34,454 nucleotides of DNA from Paraburkholderia bannensis (GTDB lineage: Bacteria; Pseudomonadota; Gammaproteobacteria; Burkholderiales; Burkholderiaceae): NCBI RefSeq assembly GCF_014200455.1, contig NZ_JACHBW010000037.1, forward strand, positions 1 to 34,454. Reading direction: 5' to 3'. The notes below the pieces were generated by a model. That model was given only the letters and a program-made list of their open reading frames with translations. It was not told where the DNA came from and made no database searches. Shown one piece after another: positions 24,257 to 33,204 of the stretch; position 1 is the stretch's first letter, and each line of letters begins with the position of its first letter. Made by a program: the position numbers and the translations under genes.

Positions 24257-27200
24257 TCACTCGATGCGCAGCGTGACCATGCGGTCGCTGCGGCCGCCTT
24301 CGTACGCCTTCTGCTCCGGCTGATACATGCGGAAGTAGCGCGCCGGCGGCATCGTGAAGGCACCCGGCACCGCGAAGCGCACGAGCTGGCGCAGCGCGAC
24401 CGGACGGTCGAGCAGCGGCACCGGCTGGTGATAGCTCAGATCGCCCATTTCATAGCTGGCCGCGCGCGCGAACGGCTGCGGTCCGCCGCCGCCCTCGGCC
24501 GCGCCTGGCAGGCCGTCGATGCTCATGCCCCAACTGGTCGCCTCGACCGAGCCGCCCGGCGGCAGCGGCACGTCCAGCAAACCGTAGTGCAGCGCCGATT
24601 TGTCCTGCGGCGTGAGCGTGACTTCGTCGACATACAGCGCATTGCTGTCGATCGCGTCGCCCGCTTTCACGCGATGCGCCTCGAAGGTGGAATGACCTTC
24701 GGCCTTGTCGGCATCGGTTTTCGGTGCGATCGGATCGAGTCGATAGAACACGCGCTCGATCTTCACCGGCAAGCGGCTCGCCTGCACTGCGCGGCTGCGA
24801 TAGGAGACCAGCGCTGCAACGTCCGGACGCGCCACGCCCACGTCGAGCGAGGTCGGCAGCTGCGCGCCCGTCCACTTCCAGAGGCTCGCGCCGGTGGCCG
24901 TCGAGGTGCGCGTCCAGCCGCTGCCCTGGAGCGTCGGCAAGGCCTGCGCCGTGTCGCCGTTACGCGAGCCGGCCATCGCCTTGCGCAGCCACAGCAGCGT
25001 GAGCGCGCGGTCGACGGTCGGATACGACGCGCTGCTTTGCGCAAGCACCGCGTTCGCATCGACCGGCGTGCCCGCGTCGCCCGCCATCGCCAGCAGCGCC
25101 TGGATCAGCGGCGTGGGGTTCGTCATCAGCGAGGCGCGCGCGCGCGCGGCGAGCGCTTCGAAACCTTCCGGCAAGCTCGCGTTGGTGGCGTGCGCCGTCC
25201 ATGCCGTCAAGATCGCCGCCGCTTGCAGACCGCGCGGCGAATCGGGCGCGGCAAACACCAGGCTGTCCTCGACGCCGTAGTTGTCGCGCGATGCTTTGGC
25301 ATCCTGATCGAACATCGTCGATGTCTGTTGCGCGAGCTGACCGGCCACGCCCGCCACCGGCGTTGCGACCGGCAGGCCCATCTGCTGGAGCAGCCAGAGC
25401 GCGAGCGCGCGATGCAGCAACGGCTCTTTCGCGCCTTCGTCGCGATAGACATCGAGCGCGTGCTGCCAGTTGCTGTCCGGCAGCGTGATGCCGAGGCTGC
25501 GGCTCGCGAGCCAGTCCGCGTAATACGCGTAGGCGGTGATGAACGCGCTGCCGCCCGTGGTATCGCCCCACCAGCCGAATGCGCCGTTGATGCCCGCGAG
25601 CAGCGCAAGCCGCTGGCGCTGGTTGCGCAGGCGTGCTTCGATGCCCTGGGTTGTGCTTTGCGAACCCGCGCCGTCCAGCACGTCATGCGCGAGTGCGAGC
25701 GGAATCAGGCGGCTCGACGTTTGTTCCGCGCATCCGTAGGGATACTCGATCAGATCGTCGGCCACACGCGCGAACTGGCTTGTGCCGTTCGCCACCAAAC
25801 GCACGCGCACATCCTGCGCATCGGGCGCGAGCGCCAGCGGTTTCGGATTCGTGTCGAGCGTGAGCGGCACTTCGCGCAGATCGAGCCAGCCCGGCGCACC
25901 CAGGCTCACCGTGGTCTGCAGACGGTCCATGTCACGGCCGTTCACGCGCAGCGCCGCATCGACGACACCCGGCGTGAGCGCCACGCGCGGCAGCGCCAGA
26001 TAGTTCGCGCCAGGCTTGAGCGTCACCTTGCGATCGACCGCCAGGCCCGCGCCGTTGACGGCCCATTGCGCGTCCACATCGGCATTGCCCTGATTGAACG
26101 CGATCATGTCGATCACCGGCTGATCGCCGCTGCGGAAGCTCGCCGGGCCGCTCCATTTCAGGTAGAGCGGTTTGTCCGAGCGCACATACGCGGTGCGCTG
26201 GCCAACCGTGCCGTCCGCCGCAATCGCGCGCACGGTGACGCGCCAACGCGCCAGCGCGTCAGGCATGCGAAAGCTCATGCGGGCATGGCCGCTCGCGTCG
26301 GTTTGCAGATCGGCTTGCCATGCGGCTGTGTCGATATCGTCGCGACGCGGACGCTCCAGCACCTTCACGCCGCGCTCGTTGTACTGGCCGCGCTGCGGAC
26401 CGCCAGGCGCGCCGCGCATCGCCGAAAGCGCGAGATCGTAGGTGATGAACGACAGGCTGGAGGTGGTGCGCACGTTATTGCGACGCGGGTGATAGAAGAA
26501 GTCCGAGATATTCGGCGCAATCTCCGGCTGCAGCACGTAGACCATCTCGTCGACCACGCTCACGGTCAGATGCGCGGGCAAGGGCTTGCCGGCCAGCGCG
26601 CTGCCAAGATCGAGCGTGACCGTTTCGCCAGGCTGGTACACGGCCTTGTCGCTCTTCACGCTCAAATCGATCGACGGCTTCGCGACCACGATGCCCGCGT
26701 TCTGGAACACGTATTCGCCGTTATGCACATAGAGCACCGAGAATGTCATGTTCGGCGCGAATTGCGCACCGACCTTGATACGCGCCTTCCATTGCGTCGG
26801 CGCGACGCGCGTGAGGCTCAGCCAGTCCGCGCCCTTCGTGAGCAGCGCGCGCGCCTCCACGCTGTCGCGTTCGAGCGTGAGCAGCGCATCGTCTACTGCG
26901 TACGGGAAGGTAATGAGCGCCTCGGCCGTATCGCCGATCTGGTAGTGGTCGCGGTCGAACACGATCTCGACGCTGCCGGGGATCGCCTTGAGGCCATCGC
27001 CCGCGACCCAGTGGCTGGCCGCCGCGAGCAGATTGCCCGCATCGTCCTTCACCGAGAGCATGTACGAACCCGGTTCGTCGAACTGCAGCGGGAAGCTCAC
27101 GCGGCCATCCGCGCCGGGGGCGGGCAGCGTGCCTTCGGCTTTGGTCTGCGATTCGAGGCGCGTCCACTCCCACTTCGCGGGCTTGTGCGCCGGGGCGGCG

Positions 27201-29062
27201 TTGTTGCCCGCACTGGCGTTGTTCGCCAGCGCCGCGAGCGTGAACGTCAGCTTTTCATGCGGCTGCGAGAACGACTTCGCCGTGCTCAGCCGATACGGCG
27301 TCGCGCCGCGCGCGATCAGCACTTCGCGCGTTACGCGCACGCGGTACGCCGCGCCGTCCTGCGCGAACAGCGTGAGCGCGTAGCGGCTTGGCTCCTTTGC
27401 GGCGGGCAGCGTGAGCGTGGCGTTGCCGTCGCTATCGGTTTGCAGCTCCTGCTGTTCGAGCTTCACCGGGAAGAGGCCCGAGTAGTTCAGTTCGCCATCG
27501 ACAATCGCCACCTTCTGCGCGCGCAGCGTCACCGACACCTTGCCGTTCTTCACCGGCTTGCCGTCCGGATAGCGCAGCGCGATCTTGCCCTTGGGCGTGT
27601 CGCCGGTTGCGTAGTCGGACTTGTCCATCGTCAGATTGACGTCGAAGTGCGGCTTCACGTATTCGGCCACGCGAAACGCGCCGCCGTAGGTGTCGCCGTT
27701 GTAGTCGAAGCGCAGCGTGTAGCCGCCGCCCTGCGCCGTGGTCGGCAGCGTGAAGGTGGTTTCGCCGCCCGTTTCCGATGCGAAATCCACGTTGCGCGTC
27801 GCGATGGGCGCGCCGTTCGGATCGACCACATCGAGCTTAAGCAGCGCGGCAGCCGGTGCGGTGGACTGGTTCGCACTCTGGAAGGTGCGGCCGATGAACT
27901 TCACATGCACCGTATCGCCGGGGCGATAGAGCGGCCGGTCCGTGACCGGATAGATCTTGGTGTTGTAGATCTCGCTGTCGTAGTAGAAGTTTTCCGATAC
28001 GAAGACCCCGCCCTGCGGATCGCTGCCGATCACGTAGCTGCGCTCCGGCGAAACGTGATCGAGCACGAGCGCGCCGTCCGCGCCGGTCGAGCCGCTTTGC
28101 AGCACGCCCACGCCGTCGGTCCAGTTCACCTCGGTATTGGGCACCGGCTGGCCGTTGTCGCGGCGCGCGGTCCACACGAGCAGGCCACTCGACGCCGCCT
28201 TGACCACGGCGACCGTATCGGAAACGAACAGCAGCGTATGCGCGCGATAGTTCCCGATCATCGCCTCGACGAGGTAGAGGCCCGGCGGCAGCTTGCCGAT
28301 CGGAATCATCACGTTGCCCGTCGACGCTTCGATGAAATTGCTGCTGCTGCCTTCGAGGTTCACGCCCTTGGGCGGCTGGATCGTCTTCGCATTCCAGATC
28401 GGATAGCGGAACCGCGTCACGAGGTCATAGCCGCGCAACGGCGCGAAGTGCGATTCGGGCTCGAAATGCGTGGGCGCGCTCACCTGATCGCCGAGCTTGA
28501 ATTCAGGTTTCGCTTCCGTGACCTTGCTGCGCGTTGCGAACGACAGCACGCGCTGCCAGGCGCGGCGCGCGTCGCTCAACCAGCGGTCCCACAGATACGC
28601 GAGCGTATTCGCGAGGCCTTCGCCCTGATAGTTCGGCTTGATGTTCAGCCGATGCAGATTCTTTTGCGCCTTCAGGAACGCGAGTGGATTCGGCACCTTG
28701 TAGACCACGATATCCGCGCCGCCATAGCCTTCGAGTTCCGACTGGTATTCGCGGCCCGGCGCTTCCAGACGCACCTGCGCAAGCTGGTTGCTGCCATAGC
28801 TCGCATCGGAGAGCAGGAAGAACGGCTGGCCCTGCACTTCCTGATAATTGCTCGGGTTGGGCGCGCCCAGTGTGGGATTGGCGTCGATGTTCTGTTGCGC
28901 GGGGTCGTCATCGGCCCAGGCGGGCGCGAGTCCCGCGCCGAGCAGGAAGGCAGACGCGGCGAGGAACGTCGAAACGCGCAGGCGGGCACGCGAAGGCGCG
29001 CGTTTCATCGACATCAGGACAGAAAGCACAGCGACGAATAGACGTTGCATGGCGGCACTCAT
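24257..29062 (-). CDS. yfaS: alpha-2-macroglobulin family protein, YfaS type, with CAEQ thioester motif
   Basis: 1601 residues, similar to E. coli YfaS (about 1530). The start at 29062 overlaps the yfaT stop as ATGA. A signal peptide (RVSTFLAASAFLLGAG, cleaved near APAWA/D) has no lipobox, so the protein should be soluble in the periplasm. Domain order: N-terminal macroglobulin (MG) domains; MG2-like segment DRPLYRPGDTVHVKF (about 370-470); bait-region/MG block; A2M domain SFRMPDALARWRVTVRAIAADG (about 910-990); thioester domain beginning about 1100 with YPYGC1111-A-E-Q1114; C-terminal MG domain ending RMVTLRIE. These proteins trap attacking proteases; a Cys-Gln thioester lets them bind the protease covalently. 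The presence of CxEQ in this operon type is unusual as far as I recall. Confidence 0.92.
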   Translation of the reverse strand: MSAAMQRLFVAVLSVLMSMKRAPSRARLRVSTFLAASAFLLGAGLAPAWADDDPAQQNIDANPTLGAPNPSNYQEVQGQPFFLLSDASYGSNQLAQVRLEAPGREYQSELEGYGGADIVVYKVPNPLAFLKAQKNLHRLNIKPNYQGEGLANTLAYLWDRWLSDARRAWQRVLSFATRSKVTEAKPEFKLGDQVSAPTHFEPESHFAPLRGYDLVTRFRYPIWNAKTIQPPKGVNLEGSSSNFIEASTGNVMIPIGKLPPGLYLVEAMIGNYRAHTLLFVSDTVAVVKAASSGLLVWTARRDNGQPVPNTEVNWTDGVGVLQSGSTGADGALVLDHVSPERSYVIGSDPQGGVFVSENFYYDSEIYNTKIYPVTDRPLYRPGDTVHVKFIGRTFQSANQSTAPAAALLKLDVVDPNGAPIATRNVDFASETGGETTFTLPTTAQGGGYTLRFDYNGDTYGGAFRVAEYVKPHFDVNLTMDKSDYATGDTPKGKIALRYPDGKPVKNGKVSVTLRAQKVAIVDGELNYSGLFPVKLEQQELQTDSDGNATLTLPAAKEPSRYALTLFAQDGAAYRVRVTREVLIARGATPYRLSTAKSFSQPHEKLTFTLAALANNASAGNNAAPAHKPAKWEWTRLESQTKAEGTLPAPGADGRVSFPLQFDEPGSYMLSVKDDAGNLLAAASHWVAGDGLKAIPGSVEIVFDRDHYQIGDTAEALITFPYAVDDALLTLERDSVEARALLTKGADWLSLTRVAPTQWKARIKVGAQFAPNMTFSVLYVHNGEYVFQNAGIVVAKPSIDLSVKSDKAVYQPGETVTLDLGSALAGKPLPAHLTVSVVDEMVYVLQPEIAPNISDFFYHPRRNNVRTTSSLSFITYDLALSAMRGAPGGPQRGQYNERGVKVLERPRRDDIDTAAWQADLQTDASGHARMSFRMPDALARWRVTVRAIAADGTVGQRTAYVRSDKPLYLKWSGPASFRSGDQPVIDMIAFNQGNADVDAQWAVNGAGLAVDRKVTLKPGANYLALPRVALTPGVVDAALRVNGRDMDRLQTTVSLGAPGWLDLREVPLTLDTNPKPLALAPDAQDVRVRLVANGTSQFARVADDLIEYPYGCAEQTSSRLIPLALAHDVLDGAGSQSTTQGIEARLRNQRQRLALLAGINGAFGWWGDTTGGSAFITAYAYYADWLASRSLGITLPDSNWQHALDVYRDEGAKEPLLHRALALWLLQQMGLPVATPVAGVAGQLAQQTSTMFDQDAKASRDNYGVEDSLVFAAPDSPRGLQAAAILTAWTAHATNASLPEGFEALAARARASLMTNPTPLIQALLAMAGDAGTPVDANAVLAQSSASYPTVDRALTLLWLRKAMAGSRNGDTAQALPTLQGSGWTRTSTATGASLWKWTGAQLPTSLDVGVARPDVAALVSYRSRAVQASRLPVKIERVFYRLDPIAPKTDADKAEGHSTFEAHRVKAGDAIDSNALYVDEVTLTPQDKSALHYGLLDVPLPPGGSVEATSWGMSIDGLPGAAEGGGGPQPFARAASYEMGDLSYHQPVPLLDRPVALRQLVRFAVPGAFTMPPARYFRMYQPEQKAYEGGRSDRMVTLRIE
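25721..25732 (-). other. CAEQ thioester codons of the macroglobulin
   Basis: Read on the minus strand the codons are TGC GCG GAA CAA, preceded by TAT CCC TAC GGA (YPYG). Cys1111 and Gln1114 are the residues that would form the internal thioester. Confidence 0.9.
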
Positions 29063-29736
29063 GGCGTCAGAAACGCGAAACGAAACACACCGACGAAATT
29101 CGGATTGCCGTCGAACGGCTGCCAGCGGGAATCTTTCCATTGCATCAGGTCGGAAACGGCGACGGCGCGCAGACCGCTATCGGTCGGCGTGACGGTGCCC
29201 GTGTGATAAGCGATGTAGCGATCGAGCCAGATCATCAGATGCTGGTCGTCGCCTTGATCGAAGAACAGCAGGTCGCCCGGAAGCGCCTGATTGACGTCGC
29301 GCGAAACGAAACGGCTGTTGCGCTGGATCAGCGCGATGGCCGAGGCGTAAGCGCCCACGCTGCCGTCGATGCGGGTCCAGCGGTTGGCCAACGTGCGCTG
29401 CTGTTCGCTCAGTCGCAGTTCGGGCGGCAGGCGGCTCGCGTCGGCGGCGCTGTTCATGCCGTTGGCCTTAAGCCAGCGCGCGTCGTGCTCGCGCAGCGCT
29501 TCCATGGCGGCAAAGCGCACGAGGCCCGCGCAGTCGCGCTGGGTCCAGCGCGGCGTGGGACCGCGCCGGATCTGCTGATCGACGATACGCACGAACCAGG
29601 CGCGAAAGATCGCCGATTGCTCGGGCGTGAGCGCATCGGGATCGGGCGCGGCCTGGGTCGGCATCAGCGCGCTCGCGGGTCGCGTGAGCGCCATGCCGAG
29701 CGCTGCCGCGCTGCTGAGGAGGAACCGGCGGCGCAT
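29059..29736 (-). CDS. yfaT: YfaT-like DUF1175 protein with NlpC/P60-like catalytic motifs
   Basis: 225 residues from the ATG at 29736; a TTG at 29742 would add two. The N terminus MRRRFLLSSAAALGMAL with RPASA is a Tat-like signal. The mature part has the NlpC/P60 pattern: D-C69-AGLVRF (nucleophile region), PGDLLFFDQGDDQH166LMIWL, and YH178TGT. This order, Cys then PGDLxFF then His, is that of papain-like peptidoglycan endopeptidases. It overlaps yfaS by ATGA and starts 2 bases after the yfaA stop, so it is tightly coupled to both. DUF1175 assignment is from family knowledge; enzyme activity is inferred. Confidence 0.85.
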   Translation of the reverse strand: MRRRFLLSSAAALGMALTRPASALMPTQAAPDPDALTPEQSAIFRAWFVRIVDQQIRRGPTPRWTQRDCAGLVRFAAMEALREHDARWLKANGMNSAADASRLPPELRLSEQQRTLANRWTRIDGSVGAYASAIALIQRNSRFVSRDVNQALPGDLLFFDQGDDQHLMIWLDRYIAYHTGTVTPTDSGLRAVAVSDLMQWKDSRWQPFDGNPNFVGVFRFAFLTP

Positions 29737-29738
29737 GG

Positions 29739-31610
29739 TCAATTCGCGCTCGTGCCGGGTTGGTCGGCTTGATTGGCTTGATTGGCTTGATCGTGCGAGC
29801 CTTCGCTATCGCCGGTATCGTCGGCGTCCTTTGGACCCGCGCCGAGCGGCCGCCCCGCCGCCGTGTCGCCGCGCGGCGATGCGCTGGCGCGCGATTCGAA
29901 GTGCCATTGCACCGGCACCCAGCCCAGCGACGAGGGCAACGAATCCGGCAGGCTCAGCGCGAACGGCGCATAGCTGGCGACCGCGTGCAGCTTGGGCAGC
30001 AGATGCGTACGCGCGGCGTTGCGGAACACAGCTTCCTGATCGGCCGGCAATGAACGCCCGGCTTCGCGCTCCACAAGCGCCGCCGAGGTGGCGGGCGTGA
30101 TCGACATCACGGTGGCTGCGAGGCGCTGCGGCGCGAGCGTATCGGCAATCGCCGGATAGCGCTTGTCGAGCACGGCGAGCGTGTCGTCCACGAGACGCGC
30201 ATCGGGCGAGAACACCACGTAACCGTGCGCGAGCGCGAGCGTGACCGGGAAGTAGCGCGGCGCGGACAACTGCGCCGCATAGGACGAGCCAGCGCTTTGC
30301 GCCGTGCCCGAGCGCGCGCTAACGGGGCGTGTCCAGACGCTGACGTCGGCGGACGGCTCGCTCGCCTTCACGGGCAGACGGCGATAACCGGCTTCGTTGC
30401 CCGCCTTCGCCTCGTAAGCGCCGATGGCGTCGCCGAAGGCGCCCGCGAGCGCGCTCTTGATCGCCGCGAGTTGCGTCGGATCCTGCACGGCTTGCGGTTT
30501 GAGACGTGCGACGAAGACCGGCGCGACCAGCGTCGATTTCGCGTACCAGCACACGCCAGCAGGGCCCGCGAAGCTTTCACGTACGATCTTCGAGGCGGCC
30601 TGTTCGCCGTCGCCGAGTTTGTCGAACAGATTGGCGGCGTCGTTCCAGTCCACCGGCAAGCTCGCGCAGGCCGCGGCGTTGGCGGGCAGCGCGCGCCAGA
30701 GATCGGCGCTATTCCAGTGCTGCGGCAGATGAGCCGGATCGATCAGGGCCGCCGTGCTCCATGTGCCGCTGGCGTCTGCCGGGTCAGCGTTCTTGCCGGA
30801 CGCGGCGAAGTCGAAGCGCAAGGCGTTCACGCCCGCGAAAAAGGCCTGGTAGCCGAACGACAGATAGTTGACCGAGACGATCAGGCGATGACCGTTGACT
30901 TCGGGGGCGTCGTCGAGGCGATAGGTATGGAGGGCGTCCGCGCCGCCGTCATCGAGCATTTTGCCGAGCGCCGAGGCGCGATCGCCGATGGTCTTGCCGT
31001 CTGCATCGAGCAGGATGCCGGGCTCCGACATCACGACAAGGCGATCGTCCTTCGCGGCGAACAGCAGGGTGTGACCCACCGCGAGTTTGAGCGCATAGAC
31101 GGGCACACCTCCCGATAGCGTGGCCGCCTGGCTCAACTGCGTATCACCCGCGGCAACATTGCCGACGGCCTGCAACAACTTCGCGAGGCCGTTGCGACGC
31201 ATCGTCATGACCCAGTAGCCGAGGCGTCCATCGGGCGAACGCCAGAGCAACACGCGTGAGGGTTCGTCAAAGACGCGCTTGATCAGTTCGTCGCGCCAGT
31301 CGAGATCGTGCTCGAAGGCGAGACGGCGCACCGCGCCTTCAGCCGACAGTCGCGCGGCATTGGATTGGTAATAGTCGACGAAATCGCGCGTAAGCAGCGC
31401 GTGCAGTAATGGCACCCGAATCATGTCGCGCGGCAAACGCGAAAGTGCGGCGCTGTCGATGATGGCGTCGGGATATCGAATATCGAATGCGGCTTCGTGA
31501 GAGCGGAATGCCCCTTTGCCGCCGAACGGTCGCCAAATCGCCTGAATGGCGACCAGCGCAACGATTAAAACCGCAACGGTTATCGCGGTCTTTTTGCGCG
31601 TTAACTTCAT
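29739..31610 (-). CDS. yfaA: YfaA-like DUF2138 membrane-anchored periplasmic protein
   Basis: 623 residues from the ATG at 31610, which gives a short basic N terminus and a membrane anchor (KTAITVAVLIVALVAIQAIW, about residues 7-26). An in-frame ATG at 31700 would add 30 non-typical residues. The large periplasmic part has the DUF2138 pattern (DIRYPDAIIDSAALSRLPRDMIRVPLLHALLTRDFVDYY; WVPVQWHF near the end) and two similar halves with VLLWRS/YVVFS-like segments. The C-terminal tail is a low-complexity Asn/Gln/Ala repeat. It is first in the six-gene macroglobulin operon and probably anchors the complex to the inner membrane. No catalytic residues are recognised. Confidence 0.83.
   Translation of the reverse strand: MKLTRKKTAITVAVLIVALVAIQAIWRPFGGKGAFRSHEAAFDIRYPDAIIDSAALSRLPRDMIRVPLLHALLTRDFVDYYQSNAARLSAEGAVRRLAFEHDLDWRDELIKRVFDEPSRVLLWRSPDGRLGYWVMTMRRNGLAKLLQAVGNVAAGDTQLSQAATLSGGVPVYALKLAVGHTLLFAAKDDRLVVMSEPGILLDADGKTIGDRASALGKMLDDGGADALHTYRLDDAPEVNGHRLIVSVNYLSFGYQAFFAGVNALRFDFAASGKNADPADASGTWSTAALIDPAHLPQHWNSADLWRALPANAAACASLPVDWNDAANLFDKLGDGEQAASKIVRESFAGPAGVCWYAKSTLVAPVFVARLKPQAVQDPTQLAAIKSALAGAFGDAIGAYEAKAGNEAGYRRLPVKASEPSADVSVWTRPVSARSGTAQSAGSSYAAQLSAPRYFPVTLALAHGYVVFSPDARLVDDTLAVLDKRYPAIADTLAPQRLAATVMSITPATSAALVEREAGRSLPADQEAVFRNAARTHLLPKLHAVASYAPFALSLPDSLPSSLGWVPVQWHFESRASASPRGDTAAGRPLGAGPKDADDTGDSEGSHDQANQANQADQPGTSAN
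29766..29792 (-). repeat. three 9-bp tandem repeats in the yfaA tail
   Basis: GGCTTGATT at 29766 and 29775 and GGCTTGATC at 29784 (plus-strand reading) are in-frame 9-base copies encoding an Asn-Gln-Ala repeat. Copy-number change would alter only the tail length. Confidence 0.85.
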
Positions 31611-32136
31611 GGGATCGAATGCCCTGGAATTGATATTGGTCTTTTCTTGCCATTTCCTGCGCGCCCGCGTTCTGCCTTGCTGCGGACGCATGGCCGTCAT
31701 TAGCGCGATCTTCCCTGCGGGGCATTTAGTTACCGCAATCGGCTAATTAGGGCAGGCTCGAATACTACCCCAAAATGTGTTTTAGCAACATGAAGGCGCG
31801 CATTTTTCTTAATTAAGGATATGCGTAACGCTTAATCCAGTTGATTAAACCATGATTTACCGAATGAGTTTGAGAGTGCTCAACTAATACGTAAAAAATA
31901 CGCACCATTTCGATCCTTTGCTTCATCGCTTCTGTTTGTCTGACGGGTTCACGCTCCCATGCTGTCCTTTTTTGCCGCCCAAGTTGTCATATCAGGGTCA
32001 CTACCTGGCCAATGTCGATTGACAATAAACATCTTGTCTAACAACAATCCTTGTCCAAAACCGGCCGCTTACTACGGCCGCCGCGCAGACGGTCAAAGAC
32101 AAAAAACATCAGCGAGACAAACAGGAGGCGTCATTC
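31611..32136. other. 526-bp divergent intergenic region, A+T-rich
   Basis: No gene is supported here. The stretch at 31740-32050 is markedly A+T-rich for this genome. It holds TTAATC-N5-GATTAA (31832-31848) and TTGAG-N4-CTCAA (31870-31883), both inverted repeats, and a TTGACA at 32019-32024 on the plus strand. Promoters for the macroglobulin operon (minus) and for the GH28 gene (plus) should both lie here. An AGGAGG at 32124-32129 is the GH28 ribosome site. Confidence 0.5.
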
Positions 32137-33204
32137 ATGACAACGCAGAAGAACGACACGCGCTTGAATTCGATCCGTCCAGCCGGCACGCCCGCCTCAC
32201 CGGGACGCCGCAATTTCATGGCACTGGCCGGCGCAACTGCGGGGGCAACCTTGCTGGGCAGCCTGCCCGGCTGCGGCGGGAATGTCGATACACCGGCAGG
32301 CGCTTCGGGGAGTACAACGCCGGTTCCTGTCGACCCGATCTGGGGGTCCACGGGCGCGGCCCAGCAGATCATCGACGCGTTGCAGCACATCACGCCTTCG
32401 ATGTTCGCCTCGGTGGACTTCGTTGTCACATCCTATGGCGCAACGCCGCTCACCTCGCAGGTGGTTGCCGCGACAGCCTGGAGCCCTGCGATTCCCTGGC
32501 TCGGACAGAGCGCGTCGCCAACCAGCCCGGGCGCGGACCAGATGGTGTCGGCGTCACTGACCGGTACGACCTTCGACTCGCGTAAGGCTTTCAACAATGC
32601 GATCGTCGCCGCCAATGCGGCAGGCGGTGGGCGCGTGGTCGTACCTGCAGGCAACTGGTATTGCGGCGGCCCCATCGTACTGCTTAGCAATGTCAACTTC
32701 CATCTGAGCGCGAACTGCACGATCTATTTCAGCCCGAACCCAGCGGACTATGCGACAAGCGGCCCGCATGCCACGGCCAACGGCAATCTTTACTGGACGC
32801 GCTGGCAGGCTAACGACTGCCTGAACTTCGGCTCGCCGGTCTACGCTTATCAGCAGCAGAACATTGGCCTGAGCGGCGAAGGCGATACCTCGATCCTCAA
32901 CGGCCAGTCGATGACGCCCGCGCAGGCCAACGGCACGACGCCGTCGTTCTGCTGGTGGACGTTCAAGGGAACGAATGGCGCGTATGATTGCGCAAGTTCG
33001 TCGACGCCATCGCAGGCTTATGCGAATCCGAACAATGCGGCGCTCACTTCGCTCAGCAGTTCCTCGATCACGAACCCTGAATCAGCCACGCTGTTGCCGC
33101 TGCTCGATGCGGGCACTTCATGGGCGCAGGATCAGAATTACTTGCCCGCGCTGGCGGAACTGGGTGTAGCGGTCGAACAACGCATCTTCGGCAACGGTCA
33201 TTAG
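32137..33204 (+). pseudogene. GH28 polygalacturonase-family lipoprotein, 3' end lost to an insertion sequence
   Basis: 355 residues remain. The N terminus has a twin-arginine motif (RRNFMALAGATAG) followed by a lipobox (SLPGC), so the product is a Tat-exported lipoprotein. The segment TFDSRKAFNNAIVAANAAGGGRVVVPAGNWYCGGPIVLLSNVNFHLS is the typical pectate-lyase/GH28 start, and the frame is full of polar loops as expected for a beta-helix. It ends VEQRIFGNGH-stop, where intact members continue for several hundred residues containing the catalytic Asp residues. IS sequence begins within about 35 bases of that stop. Hence a truncated gene, probably inactive. Family is clear; the polysaccharide is unknown. 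Confidence 0.78.

Noticed and set aside
24236..29041. 1601-codon open frame on the plus strand opposite yfaS
   Set aside because: It mirrors the macroglobulin frame and arises because the high-GC codon usage of yfaS gives no stop codons on the opposite strand. Its product is Arg/Ala/His-rich with no recognisable domain or start signal.
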